NCBI GenBank assembly: GCA_018114805.1
Contig: CP073042.1
Span: forward strand, 1,984,001-2,048,000
Length of the DNA: 64,000 nucleotides
Reading direction: 5' to 3'
Origin: Candidatus Streptomyces philanthi
Lineage (GTDB): Bacteria; Actinomycetota; Actinomycetes; Streptomycetales; Streptomycetaceae
Below are positions 39,146 to 49,700 of this stretch, in pieces (the first letter of the stretch is position 1; each line of letters starts with the position of its first letter). The notes below the pieces were generated by a model. It had not been told where the DNA came from. It was given only the letters and a program-made list of their open reading frames with translations, and searched no databases. Both the position numbers and the translations under genes were made by a program.

Positions 39146-39426
39146 TGCGGCGCTTCTCCCGGAATTGTGGATCGCGACGTACGGTCCGGTACGCGCGCTG
39201 CCGGGCAAGCCTGAAGCCTCGGCCTTACCCCATGGTACGGGGCAAGGGCGGCAACGGCCGCCCCAGCCCGTCCCCCACCCCCGCCCGGCACCGGTGGTTC
39301 CCAGCTCAGGGCGGCCCCGCCAACCCCGGCTTTACCTGCCCTTTCCCCAATCCTTCGCGTGCGGGCAGCGCCCCGACCCGGCTCCGGAGGCGCTGCCGGA
39401 ACCGCTCGTCCACCGCAGCCGCTCCC

Positions 39427-41828
39427 CTACCGGCGCTCTGCCTTGGCGTCCTCGGACTTCGCGTAGCCGATGTCCTGGTAGCGCGGGGTGGCCAGGCCGA
39501 AGGCGCCCACGTTGGCCAGGCTAGAGCGGGCCGCGATCAGTTGCGGACGCTGGTAGAGGGGGAGGGAGCCGGCGGCGGCCCAGATGCGGGCATCGGCCCG
39601 CTGGAGCAGCTCACGCACCGCGGACTCGTCCAACTCGGTGGACGCCTGCTCGAAGAGGTCCAACTCGGTGGACGCCTGCTCGAAGAGCTGGTCGATCTGG
39701 TGGGTGCCGACCCGGGTGTAGTTCTGCTCCACGAGCAGCGAGCCGTCGGCCGCCGGGCGCGGCTTGGCAAAGATCGGGCGGGCGTCGGTGGCCGGGAAGG
39801 CCGTGGCCAGCCAGGAGTAGAGGACCAGGTCGAAGTCGCCCTTGGCGACGTAGGTACGGAAGTACTGGCCGTCGGGGACGCGCACGACGTCGGTCCGGAT
39901 GCCGATCCTGCCGAGCATCGCCGCGATGCGCTCGCCGACCTCGCGCACCTGCTCCGTCCCCGGGCCGCTGGGCAGCACGAACCGGAGCAACAGCGGCCGG
40001 CCGTCCTTGATCCGCACCGGCGCGCCACCGGGCAGCGCCCGGGGCCCGGCGTCCCCGACCCGGTCGGCGCCCCGCCGGTCGCTTCCGTCGCCCGCCGGGG
40101 CACGGCCCTGCGGGCGGTCGCGTTCGGGCTGTTCCTGGCCCTGGACGCGGGCCACCCAGCCGGCCGCGGCCGCGGCACCCGCCCGGTCCGCCGCGTCAGC
40201 GGGTGCGCCGGTGCGCACGCCGGTGTTCGGGCGGGCGTGAGTGCCCGGGTCCGCCTCCCCGTCCTCCTCGGCGTTCCGCTTGGCGTCCGCCGACTGGCGT
40301 GGGAGGGGGCCGTGGCCCTGTTGCCAGCCCGCGTCGGCGAGCAGCGAACGGGCCGCGGCGGCGTCCCGGCCGCCGAGGGCGCCGCTGTTGTCCCGGTAGC
40401 CGTGCTGGCCCGCCATGGTCAGGTGGCTGCCGAGCGGCTTGGCCGACAGGCCGAGCGGCCCGAAGACCGCGTCGGTCAGCTCCTGCCGGTCGATGGCGCG
40501 GGCGACGGCCCGGCGCACCCGCTCGTCGGCGAGCAGCCCGGCCGTGCCGTTCAGGGCGAGCTGGGTGTAGGCGGGCACGAGGGACCTGCGGACGGTGAAC
40601 GCGCCGAGCGCCCTGGCCTCGGCCGCGCGCCGGGCCGCCGCCGCGCGCTCGTCGGCCACCGCCCGTACGGCGGCGGCGCGGTCCCGGCGCGGGCCGTACT
40701 CGATCACCCAGGAGCGCAGCGCGCCGGCCGCGCTGACCATGGCCGCCCGCCCGGCCCCCAGCTCGGGCGTCGTACCGCTGGCCGCGTTCGGGCCGGCCCC
40801 TGCCGGCGCCCCGCCGGCCGGTCGCTCGGCACCCACCACCCCGGTCATCTCGCCGGCGCCGCCCGCCGCGGCGACGGGGTCGGCAGTGGCGGCGTCCACC
40901 TCGGCCACGTCGAGCCGTCCGGAGGCCAGCGCGGCGGCCCGCTCGGCGCGCGGCACCGGCGTCAGCACCAGCTTGTCGAGCCGCGCGGGGTCGCCCCACC
41001 AGCGCGGGTCGCGCACCAGCGTCAGCGGGGCCTCGGCGTCCGCCGTACGCGCGTGCCGGCTCTGGCCGCCCCGGCCCTCGCGCCGGCCGTCAGACCGGTC
41101 CCGCTCCGCGCGGTCCGCGCCCTGCCGGCTCGAAATGAACGGGCCTGCCGTGAAGGGGAGTTGGCGGCTGGCGCCCTCGTTGAACGCCTTCGGGTCGCCC
41201 ATCACGCTCTTCGGGTACAGCGGTGTGAACAGGACCCGCCAGTCCGCGTACGGGCGGCGGAAGGTGACTCCACCTCACCGGGCTCGCGGCCCGGCGCGAT
41301 GCGCTCGATGCGCTCGTAACCGGCGTTGCGGGCCGTCCAGTACGCCCGGTCCCCACCGCGCAGGGCCCGCCACTGGGCCCGGAAGTCGGCCACGCCCAGC
41401 GCCCGGCCGTCGCTCCAGGCGGCCTCGGGGTTGAGCCAGTAGCGCACCACCTGTCGCGGCTCGCGGTCGGTGACCTCGGCCGACTCCAGGTAGTCGGGGT
41501 TGCGGACGGCGCGGCCCCGCGCGTCGAAGGTGAACAGCATGGGCAACACCGCGCCGGCCACCCGGTCGGTGCCGGCGTCGGCCTCCGCGTGGAAGGCGTT
41601 GAGGGTGGCGGGCCTGGCGTCCACGGCCCAGCGCACGGTGCCGCGCCCGGACAGTTCGGCACGGGCGGCGTCGGCCACGTCGTGCGAGACCGGCGCCGCC
41701 GCCGCGTCCTCACCCTCCGAGCTGCACCCGGCCAGCAGCGGCAGCGGCAGCAGCACCCCGGCCGCGAACAGCGCGGCGCAGCGGCGGGTACGGGCCGCCG
41801 GGTCCCTCGTGACGCCGTCGACGGGCAT
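39427..41828 (-). pseudogene. ABC transporter family-5 solute-binding lipoprotein, frameshifted
   Basis: ATG 41828 (MPVDGVTRDPAARTRRC) follows ggaggtacc. The signal peptide FAAGVLLPLPLLAGC has a lipobox LAGC. The family-5 core is present: ATLNAFHAEADAGTDRVAGA, then RYWLNPEAAWSDGRALGVAD. One base (G in gaggtc) is missing near 41268; the frame resumes as VTFRRPYADWRVLFTPLYPK, then VMGDPKAFNEGASRQLPF, with the C-terminal half to 39427. A 30-base in-frame tandem duplication sits near the 3' end (39628-39687). The protein also has unusually long low-complexity inserts (for example AGAAAAAGW). No transporter partners are adjacent. Probable recent loss by a single indel. Confidence 0.75.
39628..39687 (-). 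repeat. 30-bp perfect tandem duplication in solute-binding protein gene
   Basis: gtccaactcggtggacgcct plus the next ten bases (39628-39657) are repeated exactly at 39658-39687. The duplication is in frame and doubles the residues LFEQASTELD. It is identical at the base level, so it is recent. Confidence 0.85.
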
Positions 41829-42172
41829 GGCTGGTACCTCCGGGTGACTTCGCCGCTCATCGGATGGACTGATCACTCACTGAAGGCGACGTCGTGCGGC
41901 CCGCCACGCCGACACGGCGGGTCACAACTCAACGCCACCCGGCCGGCCTAGCCCATTCTGACCAGCGGCGTCGTGTCTCGAAGGCACGCCACCCGGACAG
42001 CCCAGCGGTGCCCGATCGGGCCTTCGCGCGGGTCTAGTCCCGAGGCGGGAGGGGCGCGATATGACCGGTGTGCGCCCAGAATCCCGGCAGATCTCTTCCC
42101 AACAGCGGGCGCGGCGCGCGACACTCGCTGTCGCATGAGTGTCGCCGTCCGCAACCGCGGAAGTGAGGACAA

Positions 42173-42460
42173 GTCATCTCCGTACACGATGATTTGACGG
42201 CCGTTCAGCGAAGTCTCGATGACCTGGTCCGCTCCGTCGGACGCCTGGAGAAACAGGTCGGGTCCGACAGCCTGGACGTCCGCAGGGTGCGTACCGACGC
42301 GGACCATCTCCGCGAGAGCGTCGCGCTGTTGCGCGCGGCGTCCCCCTAGGAACCGGTCCGTACGGAGCGGGTGCCCGTCCCCGACACCCCCTAAGACCGC
42401 ACGCTGTGGGCGGACGCCGAGGACGAGGGCCTGGGCTCCCGGGAGGGCCGCGCCCCCTAG
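42173..42460 (+). pseudogene. Small conserved coiled-coil-like protein, start and two codons destroyed
   Basis: Reads ISVHDDLTAVQRSLDDLVRS, VGRLEKQVGSDSLDVRRVRT and DADHLRESVALLRAASP, then TAG (42347), EPVRTERVPVPDTP, TAA (42392), DRTLWADAEDEGLGSREGR and stop TAG 42458. A helical, charged N-terminal half is followed by an acidic tail. The expected start codon position is GTC (42173), with a gtgagga ribosome site upstream, suggesting a lost GTG/ATG. The interrupted codons fit Gln and Tyr. Unknown function; it lies upstream of the sdh operon. Confidence 0.65.
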
Positions 42461-42950
42461 TGAAGCCGCTCCACCGCCGGCAGGCCGGGGCCCGGGCGCC
42501 GGCACGCGCCACACGGCGCGTCGCCGCCCGGGCCGCGCCGCTCCCCGGCCGGGCGCCCCCGAAGCGTCCGCACGCCGGGGCGTACGGCGGACGCGACGCT
42601 CGCGCCGCGCGTGCGGTGCGCCGGCCGCCGCAGGTCAGGGCCGTACCGCCCGGCCGGCGCAGGCACCCGGCACACCACCGCCGCACCCCCGCGTTCCCAC
42701 CCGGCCCGCCCGCCGGTCCGCGCGCACGCACCCCGCGCACCGCCCGTACGCCCCGGCCGCTCGGGCGCCGCACCCGCCCCGCCGCGCCGGCCCGCTCCCC
42801 CGCGGCACCCGGCCCGCACCGCACCCGCACCGCGGACCCCGCCGCACCGCACCCGCACCACACCGCTCACCGCCCCACCCGTCCACGCATCGGTCACCCG
42901 TCCATCCGCCCGCAGATCCGAGCCGCTACCACGCCACCGCGGAGTCTCCC
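42461..42950. other. Extremely GC-rich spacer upstream of sdhC
   Basis: About 490 bases of very high GC, C-rich on the plus strand from about 42600 to 42900, with no recognised gene. Long frames on the opposite strand are composition artefacts. Confidence 0.4.
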
Positions 42951-43764
42951 TTGGCCACAGGCACCGACCCCCACGTCCGGACGGGAGCGCGCGGCGTGCA
43001 CGGCACGCTGCGCGCCGCCATCCCGGAACGCCACCTACGCACCGACCGCTCGTGGCTGCCGCCCGCCGCGACGGCGGCCGGGCTGCTCGCCTTCGTCGTC
43101 TACTCGACGTGGCGGGCGTTCTCCAACGCCGACTACTACGAGGCGCCCTACGTCTCGCCGTTCTACTCGCCCTGCCTGGCCGAGAACTGCGAACCGATGC
43201 GCGACGGCCCCAACTGGGCCCTGTTCGGCTCATAGTGGGGCCTGTCCCCCCTGGATCCTGATCCTGATCCTGCCGCTGGGCTTCCGGCTGACCTGCTACT
43301 ACTACCGCAAGGCGTACTACCGCGGCTTCTGGGCCTCGCCCCCGGCGTGCGCGGTGCCCGAGCCCCGGCAGAAGTACACCGGCGAGACCCGCTTCCCGCT
43401 GATCATGCAGAACATCCACCGGTACTTCTTCTACGCCGCGATGCTCGTCGCCAGCATCCTGACGTACGACACCGTGCTCGCCTTCCGCGACGAGCACTAC
43501 GAATGGGGCCACATGGGCCTCGGCACGGTCGTCTTCCTGGCCAACGCCGTACTGCTGTGGATGTACACGCTCTCCTGCCACTCCTGCCGGCACACCGTCG
43601 GCGGGCGGCTCAAGCACTTCTCCAAGCACCCGGTGCGCTACCTCGGCAAGCTCAACGCCCCGCACGCCAGGCTCGCCTGGTACTCGCTGATCAGCGTGGC
43701 GCTCGCGGACCTGTACGTGTACCTGCTGGCGATCGGAGCATTCGACGACCCGACCTTGTTCTGA
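42951..43764 (+). pseudogene. sdhC: Succinate dehydrogenase/fumarate reductase cytochrome b subunit, broken
   Basis: Membrane anchor of a three-gene SDH/fumarate-reductase-type complex (the non-essential second type in Streptomyces). It starts TTG 42951 after ggag and reads ATGTDPHVRTGARGVHG, LRTDRSWLPPAATAAGLLAF and the first helix. TAG at 43233-43235 follows WALFGS (Tyr or Trp expected), then an extra C in the C-run near 43250 shifts the frame. The rest reads PWILILILPLGFRLTCYYYR, MQNIHRYFFYAAMLVASILT and CHSCRHTVGGRLKHFSKHP with further helices and haem-ligand His candidates, ending at 43764. Two lesions; the anchor is not made. Confidence 0.85.
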
Positions 43765-43863
43765 CACCGCCCACGGGAGCGGTGACCACGCGCCCGCGGC
43801 GCGGGCGGCGAGCCGTCCCCGGGGCCCGGGCAACTCCAAGGCTGCGAGAGGGAAACAAGAGAC

Positions 43864-45925
43864 ATGACGCAAGTCGAGCGGCAGGCGTGGGACGTCGTCG
43901 TGGTCGGCGCGGGCGGGGCGGGACTGCGGGCAGCCATCGCGGCGCGCGAGCAGGGCATGCGCACGGCCGTCATCTGCAAGTCCCTGTTCGGCAAGGCCCA
44001 TACGGTGATGGCCGAGGGCGGCACCGCGGCCAGCATGGGCAACGTCAACGAGGGCGACAACTGGCAGGTGCACTTCCGCGACACGATGCGCGGCGGGAAG
44101 TTCCTGAACCACTGGCGGATGGCCGAGCTGCACGAGCGCGAGGCCCCCGAACGGGTCTGGGAGTTGGAGACCTGGGGCGCGCTGTTGGACCGTACGGCGG
44201 ACGGCAGGATCTCGCAGCGCAACTTCGGCGGCCACGAGTACCCGCGCCTGGCCCACATCGGCGACCGCACCGGGCTCGAACTGATCCGCACCCTCCAGCA
44301 GAAGATCGTCTCGCTGCAACAGGAGAACGAGCGGGAGTTCGGCAACCACGAGGCGCGGCTCAAGGTCTTCCAGGAGTGCACGGTGACCCGCGTGCTCAAG
44401 GAGGCCGGGCCGGCGGGCGCGGACGGGGCGCGGGTGGCCGGCGTCTTCGGCTACGAGCGCGAGTCGGGCCGCTTCTTCGTCATCGAGGCACCGTCGGTGG
44501 TGCTGGCCACCGGCGGCATCGGCAAGTCCTTCAAGGTGACCTCCAACTCCTGGGAGTACACCGGCGACGGGCACGCGCTGGCGCTGCTGGCCGGCGCCCC
44601 GCTGATCAACATGGAGTTCGTGCAGTTCCACCCGACCGGCATGGTCTGGCCGCCGTCGGTCAAGGGCATCCTGGTCACCGAGTCGGTGCGGGGCGACGGC
44701 GGGGTGCTGCGCAACAGCGAGGGCAAGCGGTTCATGTTCGACTACATCCCGGAGGTCTTGAAGGACAAGTACGCACTCACCGAGGAGGAGGGCGACCGCT
44801 GGTACGAGGACCCGGACAACAACCGCCGCCCACCCGAACTGCTGCCCCGCGACGGGGTGGCCCGCGCCATCAACGCCGAGGTCAAGGCCGGCCGAGGCTC
44901 CCCGCACGGCGGCATCTTCCTCGACGTGTCCAGCCGGATGCCGGCCGAGACGATCAAGCGGCGGCTGCCGTCCATGCACCACCAGTTCAAGGAGCTGGCG
45001 GACGTGGACATCACGGCCGAGCCGATGGAGGTCGGCCCGACCTGCCACTACGTCATGGGCGGTGTCGAGGTGGACCCGGACACGGCAGCGGCCACCGGCG
45101 TGCCGGGCCTGTTCGCCGCCGGCGAGGTCGCCGGCGGCATGCACGGCTCCAACCGGCTGGGCGGCAACTCGCTCTCCGACCTGCTGGTCTTCGGCCGCAG
45201 GGCGGGCCTGTACGCGGCGCGCCACGCCGCCGACGTCGGTGCCGACCGGCCGGTGGTCGCGGCGGCCGACGCCGCGGCGGCCGAGGCGGAGGCGCTGCGC
45301 CCGTTCAGCGCCGAGGAGGCGAGCGCGAGCCCGTCCGGCGGGCCGGTAGAGAACCCGTACACCCTGCACCAGGAGCTCCAGCAGGCGATGAACGACCTGG
45401 TGGGCATCATCCGGCGGCACGAGGAGATGACCGAGGCGCTGCACCGGCTGGCCGGGCTGCGCGCGCGGGCCCGCCGGGCGGGCGTCGAGAGGCACCGGCA
45501 GTTCAACCCGGGCTGGCACCTGGCGCTCGACCTGCGCAACATGCTGCTGGTCAGCGAGTGCGTGGCGCGGGCGGCGCTGGAGCGTACGGAGAGCCGTGGC
45601 GGGCACACCCGCGACGACCACCCCGCCGATGGACCGTGCCTGGCGCACGGTCAACCTCCGGTGTCGGCTGGCGACCGAGGAGGCGCGGGCGGCGGAGCCG
45701 GTGGGCGGCGCGGCGAACGGTCCGGTGGGCGCGGGTCCGGCGGACGGCGTGACGACCGCCACCGAGCCCGAGCCCGGGCTCGGGCTCGGTGGCCTGGTCA
45801 GCGACCAGGCCGGGCAGATCGCGCTGGCCCGCACGACGACCCCGCCGATCAGGCCGGACCTGCTCCAGCTCTTGGAGAGGGACGAACTGGTGAAGTATCT
45901 GACGGACGAGGAGCTGAGTCGGTGA
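43864..45925 (+). pseudogene. sdhA: Succinate dehydrogenase/fumarate reductase flavoprotein subunit, frameshifted
   Basis: The FAD-binding subunit starts MTQVERQAWDVVVVGAGGAG (dinucleotide motif) at ATG 43864. It contains the covalent-flavin region KSLFGKAHTVMAEGGTAASM, active-site stretches VQFHPTGMVWPPSVKG and RLGGNSLSDLLVFGRRAG, and PHGGIFLDVSSRMP. It is in frame for about 580 residues. Near 45625, after DDHPA, one extra base shifts the frame; the correct tail is MDRAWRTVNLRCRLATEEAR to TGA 45925. Uncorrected, the frame runs into sdhB, giving a 743-codon SdhA-SdhB read-through ending at 46095. The C-terminal domain is lost. Confidence 0.85.
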
Positions 45926-46674
45926 GCTACCAGGCGCACTTCAGGGTGTGGCGCGGCGACGCCGAGGGCGGCGGGTTGCGCGACTTCACCGTCGAGGTCA
46001 ACGAGGGCGAGGTGGTGCTCGACATCATCCACCGGCTCCAGGCCACCCAAGCCCCCGACCTGGCGGTGCGCTGGAACTGCAAGGCCGGCAAGTGAGGCTC
46101 GTGCAGCGCGGAGATCAACGGTCGACCGCGTTTGCTATGCATGACGCGGATGTCGGTCTTCGAGCCGAGCGAGACCATCACGGTGACGCCGATGCGGGCG
46201 TTCCCGGTGATGCGGGACCTGGTCACGGACGTCTCGTTCAACTACACTAAGGCTCGCGAGATCCCCGCCTTCGTCCCGCCGCCCGAGCTGGGCCCGGGCG
46301 AATACCGGATGGCCCAGCAGGACGTGGAGCGCTCGGAGGAGTTCCGCAAGTGCATCGAGTGCTTCCTGTGCCAGGACACGTGCCACGTGGTCGGGACTTC
46401 GAGGAGAACAAGGACGCGTTCGCCGGGCCGCGCTTCCTGATGCGCGTCGCCGAACTCGACATGCACCCGTTGGACGCCGCCGACGAGGCCGGCATCGACC
46501 GCAAAGGAACACGGCCTCGGCTGCTGCAACATCACCAAGTGCTGCACCGAGGTGTGCCCGGAGGGCATCCGGATCACCGACAACGCGCTCATCCCACTGA
46601 AGGAGCGCGCGGTCGACCGCAAGTACGACCCGCTGGTGTGGCTGGGCGACAAGATCCGGCGGCGCGGGCAGTGA
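45922..46674 (+). pseudogene. sdhB: Succinate dehydrogenase/fumarate reductase iron-sulfur subunit, broken
   Basis: Starts GTG 45922, overlapping the sdhA stop (GTGA). YQAHFRVWRGDAEGGGLRDF and VRWNCKAGK precede a TGA (46093-46095) exactly where the second [2Fe-2S] Cys codon should be (CKAGK-GSCSAEING; TGC to TGA). A C is missing near 46396 (CHVV-RDFEENKDAFAGPRFL), and an extra A near 46503 restores the original frame, which then reads GLGCCNITKCCTEVCPEGIR and ends WLGDKIRRRGQ at 46674. The remaining cluster Cys residues (ECFLCQDTC, CCNITKCC) are intact. Three lesions in about 750 bases make this the most damaged sdh gene. Confidence 0.9.
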
Positions 46675-46781
46675 GCCGTGCGCGGCGCGGGGCACGCCGT
46701 GCGCCGGCCCGGGCCCTGCCGGACCGGGCGCACGTTCGTCGGCTCCCTACGCGTACGCCTGCGTGACGCGGGGCCACGCCC

Positions 46782-49700
46782 TCAGTACATGCTGAGCAGC
46801 GCCTCGGTCGCGTCCACGCCACTCGTCTCGCCGCTCGGCAGGGCGAGCTCGAACCAGACCGTCTTGCCCCGGGGCGTGCGCCGGCTGCCCCAGGCCGCGC
46901 TGAGCAGCCCGACGAGTTGCAGGCCGCGCCCGCCCTCGTCCGTGTCGCGGGCCCGGCGGCGGCGCGGCTGCACCAGGCCGCCGTCCCACACCTCGCACAC
47001 CAGGCCCCGGTCGAGCAGCAGCCGCACGCGTATCTCGCCGCCCTGCTTAGCCGGAGGCATGCCCAGCTCGCCGTACCGTAGCGCGTTCGTCACCAGCTCG
47101 CTGACCAACAGCTCGGTCGTGTCCACCAGCGCCTCAAGGCCCCACTCGCGCAACTGCTGGCAGGCCAGTTCGCGGGCCCGGCCCACCGAGCGGGGCTCGC
47201 GCGGCAGCCGCCAGTCGCCGACCGCGTGCGCGGGCAGCCCCTGCATCCGCGCCATCAGCAGGGCCGTGTCGTCCTCGCCGTGGTGGGTGCCGAGGGCGTT
47301 CAGCACGTGGTCGCAGATGCCCTCCAGCGGGCTGACGCCGTCCGCGGCGACGGGCGGGGCGGCCAGCGCGGCGCGCAGCGCCTCGATGCCGACGTCCAGG
47401 GAGTGGTCCCGCGACTCGACGAGCCCGTCCGTGTAGAGCGCGAGCAGCGCCCCGTCTGGCAGCTCGAACTCCATCTCCTCGAAGGGTTCACCGCCCACGC
47501 CGAGCGGCATCCCCGGCGGCAGCTCCACCAGTCGCGGCTGGCCGCCCTGCGGGACGAGCACCGGTGGCAGGTGTCCGGCGTTCGCGATGGTGCACCGCCG
47601 GGTGACCGGGTCGTAGACGACGTACACGCAGGTCGCGAGGTAGATCTCGGACAGGTCGGAGTCGCCGGCCACGCCCCGGGCCCCGGCCGACCTGCCGCCA
47701 CGGGCCGGGCCCTGGCGGCCCGCCGTACGGGTGGAGGCGCGGGTGGTGCCGGGCGCGCCGAGGCCTTGCGCGATCTCGTCCAGGGCGGTCATCACCTCGG
47801 CCGGCTCCAGGTCGAGCATGGCCAGCGTGCGCACGGCGGTGCGCAGTTCGCCCATGGCCACGGCCGCGCGCAGGCCGCGCCCCATCACGTCGCCGACGAC
47901 CAGCGCGGTGCGGTGCCCGGGCAGATCTATGACGTCGTACCAGTCGCCGCCCACCTCGGTGGCCTCGCTGCCGGGCAGGTAGCGGCAGGCGATGTCGAGC
48001 CCGGCCGCCTCCGGGTCGCCCGGCGGCAGCAGGCTGCGCTGGAGGATGAGCGCGCGTTCGTGTTCCCGGCGGTAGAGGCGGGCGTTGTCGATGCACACGG
48101 CGGCGCGGGCGGCCAGTTCGACGGCGAGCGCGGTGTCGCGCTCGCCGAACGGCTCGCTGCCCTTCGCGCGGGAGAACTGGACCAGGCCCACCACGGTGTC
48201 CCGGGCCACCATTGGCACCGCGAGCGTGGACTGTACGACCGCGCCCAGCTCAGGACCGGCGTCCGGGTCGGCGCCGCTGTCCCGGCCGGGGATGACGCGC
48301 ACCTGCCCGGTGCTCAGGGCGGTGGCACAGGGCGAGTGCGGCGGGTACCGGTGGGCCTCGCCGACCTGCACCGGCCGCCGGCCCGCCGCGCGCCGCGCCC
48401 GGTCGCCGAAGGAGGCGGCGCCACCCGGGCCGGGCGCGCCGACGTGACTCGCGGCGCCGGGTATGCCGAGGCCGATGGGGCCCGCCAGGTCGTCGGGCTC
48501 GGCCTCGGGGTAACCGGAGAGCGCCACCGGGCCGTCGGAGACGGCGCTGGCGAAGGCGACCCGGCGCAGGGGCGCGCTGCCCTTCGCCGGCTCGCCGGTC
48601 CGCCCGCGCCCCGGGCTCGACGGACGGGTGGCGGCCCGCAGCTCCGGGACCGCCTCGTCGCCGGCGAGCAGCCCCTGGTAGAGGTCGACGCAGGCCAGGT
48701 CGCAGAACTGCGGCACGGCGACGGCAAGGAGTTCGCGGGCGGTGGTCTCCAGGTCGAGCGAGGCGCCGATGCGGGCTCCGGCCTCGTTGAGCAGGGCGAG
48801 GTTGCGCCGCACGCCGGCGGCCTCCTGATCGGCGCGGCGCCGCCCGGTGATGTCGATGACCAGTCCGGCGACGCCGATCGGCCGCCCGGAGCCGCCGTGC
48901 AGCCGGTAGAACGATACCTGCCAGCGGTGCCGCTCGGTCTCGCCGTACCGCGAGCCGACGATCTGCATCCCGGTGACCGGCGTCCCGGTCTCGATCACCC
49001 GGCGCAGCGAGGCGCTGAACCGCTCGGCCTCGGCGCGCGGCAGGAAGTCGTACGGGGTGCGCCCGCGGTGCCAGTCGACGGGGCGGCCGAAGGCGCGGGC
49101 GAAGCACTCGTTGACCCGCATCAGGCGCAAATTCTTGTCCGCGAAGAAGAAGCCCAGCGGAGATTGACCGAAAACGGCCTGCGAGGCCGCGAGGTCGGTC
49201 TCGATCTGGCGCAGCGCGCTGACGTCCACCGCGATGCACAGCGCGGAGCGCTCGCCCATGTCGTTCCGGGTGGGCATCAGATAGATCTCGGCGAGCCCGT
49301 ACGGCCCGTCGCCGAGCTCCTCGCGCGGGTCGCGGCCGCCCACCCAGGTGCGGCCGGTGCCCCGCGCCACGGGCGGGTCCGGACACTCGTCGGCGCTGGC
49401 CGCACCGCGCTGGCCGGGCACGGGGGGCGCCTCGGGCGCGCCGTGCGGGCCGGGGGCGGAGCGCGTCTCGGGGGCGGCGTGCGGAGTCGGGCCGGGTACG
49501 TCGGATATCGGCTCGCCGGAGGCGGGGCCGTCGGGCGCGGAGGCGGGGCCGTGCGGCGGGGCGGCGGGGGGCCGCTGGGCGGTCGGGGTGGTGCCGAGCG
49601 GCGTGCTGGTGTGCTGGTCGGCGGGGGCGGGCTTGGGGCGCAGATACGGTACGAGGCCGGTCCACTCCCGGCCGTCGAGCAGCTCGGCGACCTTGCGGTG

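Noticed and set aside
39628..39687. CRISPR-like direct repeats
   Set aside because: Two adjacent identical copies without spacers inside a coding sequence; a simple tandem duplication. No CRISPR array or cas gene is present in the window.
42457..46050. A 1,197-codon open frame on the minus strand opposite sdhCAB
   Set aside because: It is a shadow of high GC content; the plus strand carries clear, family-matching sdh sequence and the minus-strand translation is low-complexity with no domain.
43864..46095. A functional SdhA-SdhB fusion protein
   Set aside because: The fusion replaces the SdhA C-terminus with out-of-frame sequence and stops at the [2Fe-2S] motif of SdhB; it is a by-product of an indel.
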